A stretch of DNA of 39,982 nucleotides, taken from the NCBI GenBank assembly GCA_937934305.1, contig CALHAG010000017.1, positions 1 to 39,982 on the forward strand, given 5' to 3'. The notes beneath the pieces are model-generated. The model was not told where the DNA came from. It saw nothing but the letters and a program-made list of their open reading frames with translations, and made no database searches. This stretch comes from Candidatus Caldarchaeum subterraneum. GTDB lineage: Archaea; Thermoproteota; Nitrososphaeria_A; Caldarchaeales; Caldarchaeaceae. Positions 7,693 through 15,419 of the stretch are shown piece by piece. Both the position numbers and the translations under genes were made by a program. Within the stretch, counting starts at the first letter, position 1, and each line of letters starts with the position of its first letter.

Positions 7693-9811
7693 TGCTGGCC
7701 GCTATCCGGGGCCCTATGCTCGGCACCTGTGCAAGCTCCTCGGCAGATGCTCGACGCAGGTCCTCTATTGTTCTATAGCCTGCGTTGTAGAGGTTACGGG
7801 CCCTGACGCGGCCCACGCCCTTCAAGGCTACGAGGGGCAGTAGCTCGGGTCTGACACCGTGCTCAACTCTCTCAGACAACAGCTCAAACAAGTGCACCAA
7901 ATCACCGTGTCCAACGACTTTCATAAGCTGTGAAGCCGCGTAGGAAATCCAGCTAACCCTCTCCCGGAGAACCGCGAGGTCTCCCGGCTCGACACCCCAC
8001 CGCTCATACAGCTCACCCTCACCAACCTCCTCAATCCAAGCATTCATCAAAACAGCTGTCTTGACCGAGTCGAGGAAAAGCTCATAATCATCGGGGCTTT
8101 CAACGGGGTCGGGAACCTGGAAAAACTGTTCACGGTTCTCTTCAACAAACCTCTCAAGCCTCGCCGAATCTACTCTACGCATCGGCACGCTCGGCACCTC
8201 AGACGTGTTGCACACCACCTGCAGCAGACTCAGCTCCGTCATCAGCCTAGGCCTGTTTTCACAAGTCCGAATTATCGCGAGAGCGGTCAACGGGTCTATG
8301 TAGAGCTCGGCTACACGTTTACCCAGCCGTGTAGCCTCCAAGCCATCAACAGCTTCAACAAACCCATGCCGCGCGAGAAAATCGACGACACCCGTGAGTG
8401 ATTTGCGGAGAAGGGCCGAGCCAAACTGGTGACAGAGAAAAGTCGACTCAAAGAACTTGACGAGGCCGTCGAAGGATTTGACGGGTTCAGAGGCTATGAC
8501 CGCGAGTGTCTGTATTCTGAGATGATGTTCGCCTCCCAGCCTAGACCATACTCTTTCAGGCTTCCCCTTGATGTATTTCTCCATGATGAGCTCAAGCTCC
8601 TCCTCATTTCTCGCAACAGTCAACGCCTCGCCCACGGTGTCGAACCCGGGCCGCCCCGCTCGTCCGCAGAACTGTTTATACTCGGTGACAGAGATGTTTC
8701 TAAGGCCTTCGCCCACCTCATATCTCCGCAGCTCTGGAATGATGACCACGCGTGCGGGCAGGTTTACTCCAGCGGCTAAGGTGGGTGTGGCGGCGAGAAC
8801 CTTGAGAACCCTGTTTCTAAAAGCCTTCTCCACAAACCTGCGGTGTACAGCGCCGAGACCAGCGTGGTGGAAACAGGCGCCCTGACGCATCAAAGCCGCG
8901 ACTCTGTCGGTGAAAGACGATGCCTCCGCCGACAATAGAAGCTCGTCAGCCAAGCCATTCAGCTTATCTCGCTCATCATCCGTGACCAGAGTCTCCCGAG
9001 AGAGAGCCGCCGCAGCCTTCTCAGCATACTGCTCAGCCCGTTTACGAGTGTTCGCGAAGACGATGACCTGCCCCCCATCCTGCACGACCTCAAGCAAAAG
9101 CGATATGACAGGGTTGTAGTCAAGCTCCCTCACCTTCCGCCGAGCCCTGTCGCTGTACCGTATCTCGCCGTCATAGTAAACACCCTCTCGCAGGGGCACC
9201 GGTCTCCAGTCGAGGCTGATAAGCTCCGCTCCAAGCCACGCCGCTATCTCGTCGGCGTTGGGTGCTGTAGCGCTTAGTGCGAGGAGCTGGGCTCTTGGGT
9301 TTCTGTTGCGGAGGCGTGTGAGAGTCATCTCGAGGGTGGGGCCTCTGTCTGTGTCGCCGAGCATGTGGACTTCGTCGGCGACGAGAAGGGAGACGCTGTC
9401 TATCCATGGGGCGCCGTGTCTCAGCAGGCTGTCGGCTTTCTCGTTGGTGGTGATTATGACGTCGTAGCTGGCGAGCCATGGGTCGGCGGAGTCATAGTCA
9501 CCTGTGCTGGCTACTGCTTTGAACTCGTCTCCGAGAAAATCGGTGAACTCCTGAAGCTTCTCAGCCGCGAGGGCCCTGAGCGGTGTGAGATAGAGAACCT
9601 TGCCACCGCGCGTCACATGGTTGTAGGCAGCCATCATCGCTATCAGGGTCTTTCCAGATGCCGTCGGCGTAGCAACCATCAGAGGCCTCCCATCCAACAA
9701 CCCCTTTGACAGGGCAAGCGACTGAGGCGGATAAAACGTGGTTATCCCTATTCTCTCGAGGGCGCGGCGAATGTGTGGAGGCGTGTCAGCGGGTGAGCGG
9801 TACTCTGTCAT
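7676..9811 (-). CDS. hel308: ATP-dependent DNA helicase Hel308 (Ski2-like)
   Basis: Superfamily 2 3'-5' helicase acting on stalled replication forks. 711 residues from the ATG at 9811, the normal Hel308 size. Visible in order: Q-motif (YPPQ, Q30), Walker A ATPTASGKT (47-55), LTPLRALAAEK (motif Ia), ADEVH (motif II), LSATAPN (motif III), VFANTR (IV), HHAGLG and TPTLAAGVNLPAR (V), CGRAGRPGFD (VI), then winged-helix/ratchet domains and C-terminal helix-hairpin-helix repeats (LKGVGRVRARNL, VPSIGPRIAASI). The open frame extends 24 codons further upstream, but GGTGATT sits 4 nt before this ATG and a TATA element (TATATAG) 27 nt upstream. Lies downstream of MCM. Confidence 0.95.
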   Translation of the reverse strand: MTEYRSPADTPPHIRRALERIGITTFYPPQSLALSKGLLDGRPLMVATPTASGKTLIAMMAAYNHVTRGGKVLYLTPLRALAAEKLQEFTDFLGDEFKAVASTGDYDSADPWLASYDVIITTNEKADSLLRHGAPWIDSVSLLVADEVHMLGDTDRGPTLEMTLTRLRNRNPRAQLLALSATAPNADEIAAWLGAELISLDWRPVPLREGVYYDGEIRYSDRARRKVRELDYNPVISLLLEVVQDGGQVIVFANTRKRAEQYAEKAAAALSRETLVTDDERDKLNGLADELLLSAEASSFTDRVAALMRQGACFHHAGLGAVHRRFVEKAFRNRVLKVLAATPTLAAGVNLPARVVIIPELRRYEVGEGLRNISVTEYKQFCGRAGRPGFDTVGEALTVARNEEELELIMEKYIKGKPERVWSRLGGEHHLRIQTLAVIASEPVKSFDGLVKFFESTFLCHQFGSALLRKSLTGVVDFLARHGFVEAVDGLEATRLGKRVAELYIDPLTALAIIRTCENRPRLMTELSLLQVVCNTSEVPSVPMRRVDSARLERFVEENREQFFQVPDPVESPDDYELFLDSVKTAVLMNAWIEEVGEGELYERWGVEPGDLAVLRERVSWISYAASQLMKVVGHGDLVHLFELLSERVEHGVRPELLPLVALKGVGRVRARNLYNAGYRTIEDLRRASAEELAQVPSIGPRIAASIKSQV

Positions 9812-9842
9812 CCAATCACCGGATTTTCCCCCATCTATATAC
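9812..9842 (-). promoter_or_regulatory. hel308 promoter and ribosome binding site
   Basis: On the minus strand TATATAG (centre about 9838) lies 27 nt before the ATG at 9811, and GGTGATT lies between, 4 nt from the ATG. This supports an own promoter for hel308 despite its position 68 nt after mcm, and it decides the start codon. Confidence 0.5.
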
Positions 9843-9879
9843 GCATGGCCCCTTTTTCTTCGATGTGCCGCGGGTTTCC

Positions 9880-11901
9880 TCATGTGACCTTGTATGCGCC
9901 TGTGCGGGGCATGAATATTCGGCCGTCGGTGATTAGACGTGTTAGTAGCCTCGTTATCTCTTCCTCGGATAACCCTTCCTGGAGAAGGGCTGTTCTCAGC
10001 TCCTGCTCCGCCGCGTAGCCGCTCTGTTCCTCAAACTTCTTGATGGTGTCGATGACGAGCTTCATCTTCTCCCTCACACTCTTCGGCTTGCCTGTCATGA
10101 TGGTGTCGATGTCCGGTGCACCGCTCTCTATGTCCACACCAACCTCCTGCAGACTCTTCCTCATCAAGAGAATCGCCGCAGCCGCATCCTCCTCATCAGC
10201 CACGTTCCTAAGACGCGCCCGTGCATGGGCCTCCGTTAACCTTATCAAAGACTCAAACTGACGCGCCGTTATGCTCACCGTCGCAGTCTTCTCATACATC
10301 GCCCTCATCTTCAGGTAAAAGTCTTCAAGCTGTTTGAGGGCCTTGGGCGAAATAGAGGGCTCAATCCTCTTGGCGTATGCTATGTATTTTCGCAGCACAT
10401 CGGGAGCGATTGGGGGAGCTTTCTCTGGTTCACCTATCTGGTGAAGCGCCGAGATGTGTGAGGAGATTTTCCTGTCTGTGTCGGGGTTGGGTTCGTCGCG
10501 TAACACGAACATCAGGTCGAAGCGTGATAGGATGGTTATGGGTAGGTTGATGTTTTCGACGAAGTTTTTGTAGGGGTCGTATCTGCCGAGGTAGGGGTTG
10601 GCTGCCGCGAGAACCGCTGTCCGAGCGTTCAGGGTAGCCACTATTCCGCCCTTTGCGACGCTGACGGTCTGCTGAGCCATCGCCTCATGAATAGCCACCC
10701 TATCCTCCTCCCTCATCTTATCAATCTCGTCTATGCAGCAGACACCCATGTCAGCCAAAACCATGGCACCCGCCTCGAGGACCATCCCACCCTCCTTCTC
10801 ACGTATCACAGCCGCTGTCAACCCGGCCGCGGTGGAGCCGCGACCAGATGTGTAGATGCCTCGGGGGGCCAGGCTCGCCACATACTGGAGAAGCTGGCTC
10901 TTCCCTGTGCCCGGGTCGCCGACAAGCAGGATGTTGATGTCTCCTCTGACACGGAGGCCGTCGGGGAAAACCTTGGTTCTTCCGCCGACTAGAAGAAGCA
11001 AGATGGATTTCTTGATGTGTTCAAGGCCGTAAATAGATGGGGCCACCGATTCTGTGAGCTTGTTGATGATGAACGGGTCTTCGGCCATTTTCTTGAATAG
11101 CCTCTCATCCTCGGGTGTGATTTGGACCGATTGGGGCTCCTTGCTCGCCGGCTCTACGCTGACGGCTTCAAGGTATATGCGGAATGTTTTGAGCAGCCCC
11201 TCTGCACCACGCTCCTGCACAGACTCCACAACGCCGACGGCTATGACCCTGTCACCGGGCCTCACAACATCAACCAAATCATCTCTCACACGGACCTCTA
11301 TGACACGTGGAAGCTGGCCCGGCGGAAGGTCTTCCGGCTTCTCCTGCACACCCAGCACCTGATAATCCATGTAGCTGGACTCTTCGGGAACCAGCTCAAA
11401 GCTCGGCCTCTTGCTCCCCCTGCATGTCCTATCGAGACAACCCTCGGGTGTCATAAGCTTTTGAGAAACCTGCTCAACCTCCTGAAGATTGCCGCAGTAG
11501 CGGCAGCGGAAAACACCAACCCTGAGTAGGGGCTTCACAGCCGACGCCTTAGAAACCATGCCATCTATCATCACAAGCTTACGGAGATGCTCCGACCTCA
11601 CCTCGCGGATAGCCGTGACGGTGGGAAGCGAAACAACTCTCGCCGTAAACATTTTGACCGCGGAAGCATATTCAGGGTCCTCAATCTGCAGCTGCCGAAA
11701 ACATGCCCTGTTTAGAACCTTGAGCAGGGCAGTAGGTTTTTCAACCAGCTCTCGCGCAAATTTCTCATCAAATTTAATGAGGTCGTTGAAGTCGACTGGG
11801 ATGCTGCGGCGTTTCTTCACAGCCGCTTCTCTCAGCAGCTCACGATACTTCTCCGACTTGAAGAAGTTGACCAGCTTTTCTTCAAGAGGTTGCTCCGCCA
11901 T
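9880..11901 (-). CDS. mcm: replicative helicase MCM
   Basis: Homohexameric AAA+ replicative helicase. 673 residues from the ATG at 11901 (an in-frame GTG at 11907 would add two). Visible: N-terminal helical A domain; zinc ribbon CRYC...C(x4)C (CLDRTC); OB-fold strands; ACL loop; pre-sensor hairpins; Walker A GDPGTGKS; Walker B CCIDEIDK; sensor 1 AAANP; arginine finger LSRFD; C-terminal winged helix after KKFEEQ. No intein. The start overlaps the end of the GINS23 gene by 20 nt with GGGGGTGG just before it, so both are translationally coupled. Pairing of gins23 with mcm is known from Crenarchaeota such as Sulfolobus. Confidence 0.97.
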   Translation of the reverse strand: MAEQPLEEKLVNFFKSEKYRELLREAAVKKRRSIPVDFNDLIKFDEKFARELVEKPTALLKVLNRACFRQLQIEDPEYASAVKMFTARVVSLPTVTAIREVRSEHLRKLVMIDGMVSKASAVKPLLRVGVFRCRYCGNLQEVEQVSQKLMTPEGCLDRTCRGSKRPSFELVPEESSYMDYQVLGVQEKPEDLPPGQLPRVIEVRVRDDLVDVVRPGDRVIAVGVVESVQERGAEGLLKTFRIYLEAVSVEPASKEPQSVQITPEDERLFKKMAEDPFIINKLTESVAPSIYGLEHIKKSILLLLVGGRTKVFPDGLRVRGDINILLVGDPGTGKSQLLQYVASLAPRGIYTSGRGSTAAGLTAAVIREKEGGMVLEAGAMVLADMGVCCIDEIDKMREEDRVAIHEAMAQQTVSVAKGGIVATLNARTAVLAAANPYLGRYDPYKNFVENINLPITILSRFDLMFVLRDEPNPDTDRKISSHISALHQIGEPEKAPPIAPDVLRKYIAYAKRIEPSISPKALKQLEDFYLKMRAMYEKTATVSITARQFESLIRLTEAHARARLRNVADEEDAAAAILLMRKSLQEVGVDIESGAPDIDTIMTGKPKSVREKMKLVIDTIKKFEEQSGYAAEQELRTALLQEGLSEEEITRLLTRLITDGRIFMPRTGAYKVT

Positions 11902-12415
11902 CTCCACCCCCTTCTCCCGACCCTATCGCTTTCAGCCACTCGTCGACAACTCTGTAAACAGCCTTATACAAGGCCTCCTCCTCGGGCGTCATCCGCCGCA
12001 TAATCTCGCCGTCAAGCCTCTTAGCCGCTATGCTGACAATCTTCATCATACGCATCGTGAGAATATCCCGCAGCTTTTTCACCACATAATCATCCTGAAC
12101 ACCCTCCCTCAACAACTCCACGTAGAAATGCTTCTGCAACGGCTGAAGCTCTCCAGGGTTGTTCTTCTCCCGCCACTCTATCTGAAGAAGCTGGTTAGCC
12201 AGCGACTGTTTCGAAACATACTCTGCACACCTTCTCGCCACAAGCACATCCGCCACCCATCTCCACACATTCAGAACAGTCCCTTTCTTAAGGTCCTCCA
12301 AGCTTCGACCAGCGTAGCTGAGACGAGGAACATCCACGGTCAACGTCACCTTGACCATTGAATGCAGATTCTCGACACGGTTCTCCTCAACCACATCCCT
12401 AAGCCCTGTAAACAT
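11882..12415 (-). CDS. gins23: GINS complex subunit GINS23 (Psf2/Psf3-like)
   Basis: Subunit of the GINS tetramer that joins MCM and Cdc45/RecJ in the CMG-type replicative helicase. 177 residues from the ATG at 12415. A small beta domain comes first (VKVTLTVDVPRLSYAGRSLEDLKKG, read as two pieces, about residues 15-45), then WVADVLVARRCAEYVSK and an alpha-helical domain with ELQPLQKHFYVELLREG and MRMMKIVSIAAKRLDGEIMRRM: this B-then-A order is that of Psf2/Psf3 and archaeal GINS23 rather than GINS15. C-terminal tail is Gly-rich (GSGEGGGDGG). Longer in-frame starts upstream cross the promoter: minus strand ATCTTTAAG about 26 nt before this ATG. Direct overlap with mcm supports the call. Confidence 0.85.
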   Translation of the reverse strand: MFTGLRDVVEENRVENLHSMVKVTLTVDVPRLSYAGRSLEDLKKGTVLNVWRWVADVLVARRCAEYVSKQSLANQLLQIEWREKNNPGELQPLQKHFYVELLREGVQDDYVVKKLRDILTMRMMKIVSIAAKRLDGEIMRRMTPEEEALYKAVYRVVDEWLKAIGSGEGGGDGGATS

Positions 12416-12529
12416 CCTGCATCCATTATGAAGTAAGGTACTTAAAGATACTTTAGCGGTGAGCGGCCGGTAATTCGATTGTGGGAACCGGGGTAATATT
12501 TTTGTATCCGGTGATGTAATTTTCACGGG
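12416..12529. promoter_or_regulatory. divergent promoter region, gins23-mcm and geranylgeranyl-reductase-like gene
   Basis: Minus strand TCTTTAAG about 12437-12445 suits a start at the gins23 ATG. Plus strand TAATATTTTT (about 12494-12503) precedes the TTG at 12530 by about 30 nt, and GGTGAT (12510-12515) lies 14 nt before it, farther than usual. A near repeat, ACTTAAAG / ACTTTAG, occurs within 12440-12460. Nothing else seen. Confidence 0.4.
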
Positions 12530-13537
12530 TTGAGGATAGCGGTTGTGGGATTGGGTGTCGCGGGGAGCTATCTTCTGCGGCGGCTCTCGCTGGAGCACGA
12601 GGTTGTGGGCTTTGATAGACAGCGGAGAGAAAACTTCAAAGCAATATGCGCGTGGGGCACCTCAAGAAACCAGATAAAGAAAATCCTCCAAAAAGTTGAG
12701 ATAGACTTTGACGAATATGTTCTACATCTCGGGGAAAGCCTCATCCTCGACAACGGCAGAGAAACGTCAACAATCCCCCTCATAGGTCTATGCACATATG
12801 ACAAAAAGCGGCTGGAGCTCGATATGACCAAGGGCCTCAAAGTCTTCTACGGAACCACACCCACCGTCAAAGAGTTAGAAAAAGATTTCGACCTCATCAT
12901 CGACGCCACAGGTATCTCGAGAAGCCTTCTACCCCCCGCTGCCCATGACGAGATTGTCCCATGCTTCCAGTACAGGGTCAACTACAACGATAAACCTCCT
13001 TTCGAAGACTTCTACGTCAGGATTTTCAGCGGCTGGGACGGTTACCTCTGGTTTTTCCCTCTCGGCGACGGCGAGGCCTACGTGGGCGCCGGCCACATGA
13101 AAGGCAAACAAGTAGCCGAAGTGAACATGTTCATGAAACGCTATGGTGGCCAACCTGTCGAGAAACTTGGGAAATCTGTGCGTATAGCGCCACCCGAGTT
13201 CATGATACCCTTTTCCGATGGAAAAGTCGTCGGGGTCGGCGAATCCATAGGAACGGTGTTTCCTCTACTAGGTGAAGGCATACTGCCAAGCCTCGAGTGC
13301 GCGGAGATATTTGCTCAGACGATTGGCGACGGAGAAGCTTACAGGAACAAGGTCCTCGAAACCTTCAAACCCTTCTCAGACATGTACAGACTCATCAAAC
13401 TGCGTCAAAGCAACCAGCTTAGCCTCGTCAGACATATGCCCCTCGTGCTCCGCTGCTACAGGTACATGAAGGAGCGGGAGGAGCGGTTCGGGCTGGTCAT
13501 CCGCAAGAGTGATTTGATGCTTATCATCAACGCTTGA
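12530..13537 (+). CDS. geranylgeranyl reductase family FAD-dependent oxidoreductase
   Basis: Flavoprotein that likely reduces isoprenoid double bonds, of archaeal lipids or a quinone side chain. 335 residues, somewhat shorter than well-studied GGRs. Visible: N-terminal dinucleotide-binding VVGLGVAGSYLLRRL; second FAD contact DLIIDATGIS; the family catalytic segment YLWFFPLGDGEAYVGAG (P/Y-x-W-x-FP pattern, about 181-197); and GESIGTVFPLLGEGILPS, the FAD ribityl-binding GD/ESIG...P...GEGI motif. No membrane helix; the C-terminal third is basic and probably membrane-associated. TTG start at 12530 immediately gives the Rossmann strand. Substrate cannot be told from sequence; other GGR-like flavoproteins share these motifs. 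Confidence 0.85.
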   Translation: MRIAVVGLGVAGSYLLRRLSLEHEVVGFDRQRRENFKAICAWGTSRNQIKKILQKVEIDFDEYVLHLGESLILDNGRETSTIPLIGLCTYDKKRLELDMTKGLKVFYGTTPTVKELEKDFDLIIDATGISRSLLPPAAHDEIVPCFQYRVNYNDKPPFEDFYVRIFSGWDGYLWFFPLGDGEAYVGAGHMKGKQVAEVNMFMKRYGGQPVEKLGKSVRIAPPEFMIPFSDGKVVGVGESIGTVFPLLGEGILPSLECAEIFAQTIGDGEAYRNKVLETFKPFSDMYRLIKLRQSNQLSLVRHMPLVLRCYRYMKEREERFGLVIRKSDLMLIINA

Positions 13538-13585
13538 ATAAGGTTTTTAAATTGGAAGAAAACCTTTCCGACAAGGTGGTCGGAG

Positions 13586-14812
13586 CTAAAGCTCGTTTGT
13601 AGAAACTGTGGTTCAGAGTATCCCAACGAGCTGAGGAACGTTTGCGACAAGTGTCTCGGGGCCCTTGACGTTGTCTATGAAGAGGTAGCTGATGGTCTGC
13701 GCGGCAGAATAGCCAGCAGCCATGTCCGCGGTGTCTGGCGCTATGCAGAGCTGCTTCCTGTAGAGGAGAGACATAGGGTCGACATCGGCGCAGGCGGCAC
13801 AGCCCTTGTTCACGCACGTGAGCTGGGCCGGGTGATAGGCGTCCGCAACCTCTACATAAAAAACGATACGACAAACCCCTCATTCTCATTCAAAGACAGG
13901 CCTGCGTCGGTGGCCGTCTCGAAAGCGCGAGAGTTTGGCCTCAGGATTGTTGGATGCGCTTCGACAGGCAACCTGGCCTCGGCCACAGTCGCTCACGCTG
14001 TTGCAGCCGGGTTGACAGGCTTCGTCCTCATGCCCGACACCGTCGAGTTGCCCAAGGTGCGGCAAGCCTCGATATACGGTGGAAAAGTCATCCTCGTCGA
14101 CGGCACATACGACGACGTCAACCGCCTCGCCTACCTCCTCGTCGACACAGCTGAGGTCGGAATAGTCAACGTCAACCTAAGACCCTTCTACGTAGAGGGC
14201 TCCAAGACCATGATGTTCGAGACTGTGGAGGCTCTGGGCTGGCGCGCCCCCCAGCACATCGTGGTTCCCATGGCCAGCGGCGCATTATTCGGAGCACTGT
14301 ATAAAGGTCTTCACGAGCTTGAGGCATTCGGCGCTATATCTGACGCCGACACCGTTTTCCACGGAGTTCAGCCCACAGGATGCTCACCAATATCAACCGC
14401 TTTTGAAAAAGGCGCGGATGAAGTCACGCCGGTCAGGAAACCCGAGACCCTTGTGAAAAGCCTCGCAATAGGCAACCCCGGCGACGGAATATATGCCCTA
14501 AACGTGGCGCGGAAAACAGGCGGCACATGTCAAAAAGTCTCCGACGACGAAACAGTCGAGGCGGTGAAGCTTCTCGCCAAGTATACGGGGATTTTCGCCG
14601 AGCCCGGTGGAGCAATCACGGTTGCGGCGGTAAAGCAGATGAGGGAGAACGGTGTCATTGACGCGGGTGACGAGGTTGTCTGCTGCGTGACAGGCGCCGG
14701 CTTCAAGGTTGACGAGGTTGTTGAACAGGTCAGCGGCCCCGCCTACGTCGTCCCAGCACGTCTCGACAAAATCCTCGAAACCCTCCAAACCAACCAACCC
14801 CTGTCACATTAA
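13586..14812 (+). CDS. thrC: threonine synthase; start codon not identifiable in this sequence
   Basis: PLP enzyme converting O-phosphohomoserine to threonine. In-frame translation from about 13586 gives some 408 residues, the archaeal length. N-terminal rubredoxin-like knuckles CRNC and CDKC, then DIGAGGTALV, NPSFSFKDRP (PLP lysine), CASTGNLASATVAHA, MASGALFGALY and FAEPGGAITVAA. The frame is open back to the TGA at 13535, yet contains no ATG, GTG or TTG before GTG 13832, which would delete the zinc knuckles and the substrate loop. GTG at 13576 is in the +1-shifted frame; removing one G of GTGG there would give a protein starting MSELKLVCRNCG, and a TATA element (TTTTTAAA, 13544-13551) lies 26 nt before it. 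Likely an assembly base error or a real lesion. Ends in a 4-nt overlap with the convergent MscS-like gene. Confidence 0.88.
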   Translation, partial: LKLVCRNCGSEYPNELRNVCDKCLGALDVVYEEVADGLRGRIASSHVRGVWRYAELLPVEERHRVDIGAGGTALVHARELGRVIGVRNLYIKNDTTNPSFSFKDRPASVAVSKAREFGLRIVGCASTGNLASATVAHAVAAGLTGFVLMPDTVELPKVRQASIYGGKVILVDGTYDDVNRLAYLLVDTAEVGIVNVNLRPFYVEGSKTMMFETVEALGWRAPQHIVVPMASGALFGALYKGLHELEAFGAISDADTVFHGVQPTGCSPISTAFEKGADEVTPVRKPETLVKSLAIGNPGDGIYALNVARKTGGTCQKVSDDETVEAVKLLAKYTGIFAEPGGAITVAAVKQMRENGVIDAGDEVVCCVTGAGFKVDEVVEQVSGPAYVVPARLDKILETLQTNQPLSH

Positions 14813-15282
14813 AACATCTTCTGCACCGACTTCGTCGAATAAACCACCACAACCGAGTCCCTAAGCCTCTTGTTAGGCACCACAATCAAGCATTCGTCGC
14901 CCGAGATAACTGTCCTCGTCAGAGATATCTCGATGATTTTGCCGCGTTTTCCATCGATTTCTACCTCGGCTCCTATGTTGATGTATGGGTCGAGGGCGAT
15001 TGAGATGCTGGCGAAGACGTCGCTGACATAGGGGACGAGAGCGAGGGCGAACAACAAACCGAGGGCACCGGCAGTGGCGAGAACACCTACAACAAACTCG
15101 AAAAGCCGCCAAACATAGCCCACGTAGCCGACATAGACACCCGCCACCAATATCAGCGCAACATAGAGAACCTTACGATGCTCCTGCCTAAACTTGGCAC
15201 GGAGAACAAACCTCAAAAACACAACAACCAAACCAAAAACAACAGACGCAACAAGCGTCTCCACAACCTGCTCAACAAGCAT
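14809..15282 (-). CDS. short MscS-like mechanosensitive channel protein
   Basis: 158-residue membrane protein. Three hydrophobic segments are visible (about 5-25, 38-60, 65-85); the last runs into ISIALDPYINIGAEVEIDGKRGKIIEI, which matches the pore-end/beta-domain junction of MscS (family: 'x-x-x-P-F-x-v-G-D-x-V'). The beta domain closes with LIVVPNKRLRDS, and the protein stops soon after, so the C-terminal alpha/beta vestibule of E. coli MscS (286 aa) is absent. It should sit in the cytoplasmic membrane and relieve osmotic pressure, if functional. ATG 15282 or TTG 15288 may start it; a TATA-like TTTTATC lies about 26 nt upstream. Its stop overlaps the threonine synthase stop. Confidence 0.75.
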   Translation of the reverse strand: MLVEQVVETLVASVVFGLVVVFLRFVLRAKFRQEHRKVLYVALILVAGVYVGYVGYVWRLFEFVVGVLATAGALGLLFALALVPYVSDVFASISIALDPYINIGAEVEIDGKRGKIIEISLTRTVISGDECLIVVPNKRLRDSVVVVYSTKSVQKMF

Positions 15283-15321
15283 AACCAAGAAAATGAAAAG
15301 CCAGATAAAACGTTATGCAGG

Positions 15322-15379
15322 CTGCTCAGAGCTCAAGATCCCAGTCACCGGTTCAGACTGGTCAGACTCATCATAGCAG
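15322..15379 (-). ncRNA. candidate C/D box sRNA (2'-O-methylation guide)
   Basis: Minus-strand reading shows every element of an archaeal C/D sRNA in order: 5' stem CTGC (15379-15376); C box ATGATGA (15374-15368); 11-nt guide GTCTGACCAGT (15367-15357); D' box CTGA (15356-15353); 4-nt spacer ACCG; weak C' box GTGACTG (15348-15342); 12-nt guide GGATCTTGAGCT (15341-15330); D box CTGA (15329-15326); 3' stem GCAG (15325-15322), complementary to the 5' stem. A TATA element lies 26 nt before the stem. By the N+5 rule the D guide would modify the C of target AGCTC and the D' guide the second G of ACTGG. Targets not assigned; the C' box is degenerate, as is common. Confidence 0.72.
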
Positions 15380-15400
15380 TCACATAAATTGTTCAGCGTG

Positions 15401-15410
15401 TTCTTAAGGT
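15401..15410 (-). promoter_or_regulatory. TATA element of the candidate C/D box sRNA
   Basis: Minus strand ACCTTAAGAA, preceded by AAA, centred 26 nt before the 5' end of the sRNA stem (15379). It sits between the stop of the MBL gene (15420) and the sRNA, so the sRNA can be an independent transcription unit. Confidence 0.5.
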
Positions 15411-15419
15411 TTTGGCTTG

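Noticed and set aside
11558-12361. 267-codon plus-strand open frame over gins23/mcm
   Set aside because: Antisense to two clearly functional genes; basic, Ser-rich shadow product.
12416-12598. N-terminal extension of GINS23
   Set aside because: It crosses its own promoter and the start of the divergent gene; the family N-terminus begins after ATG 12415.
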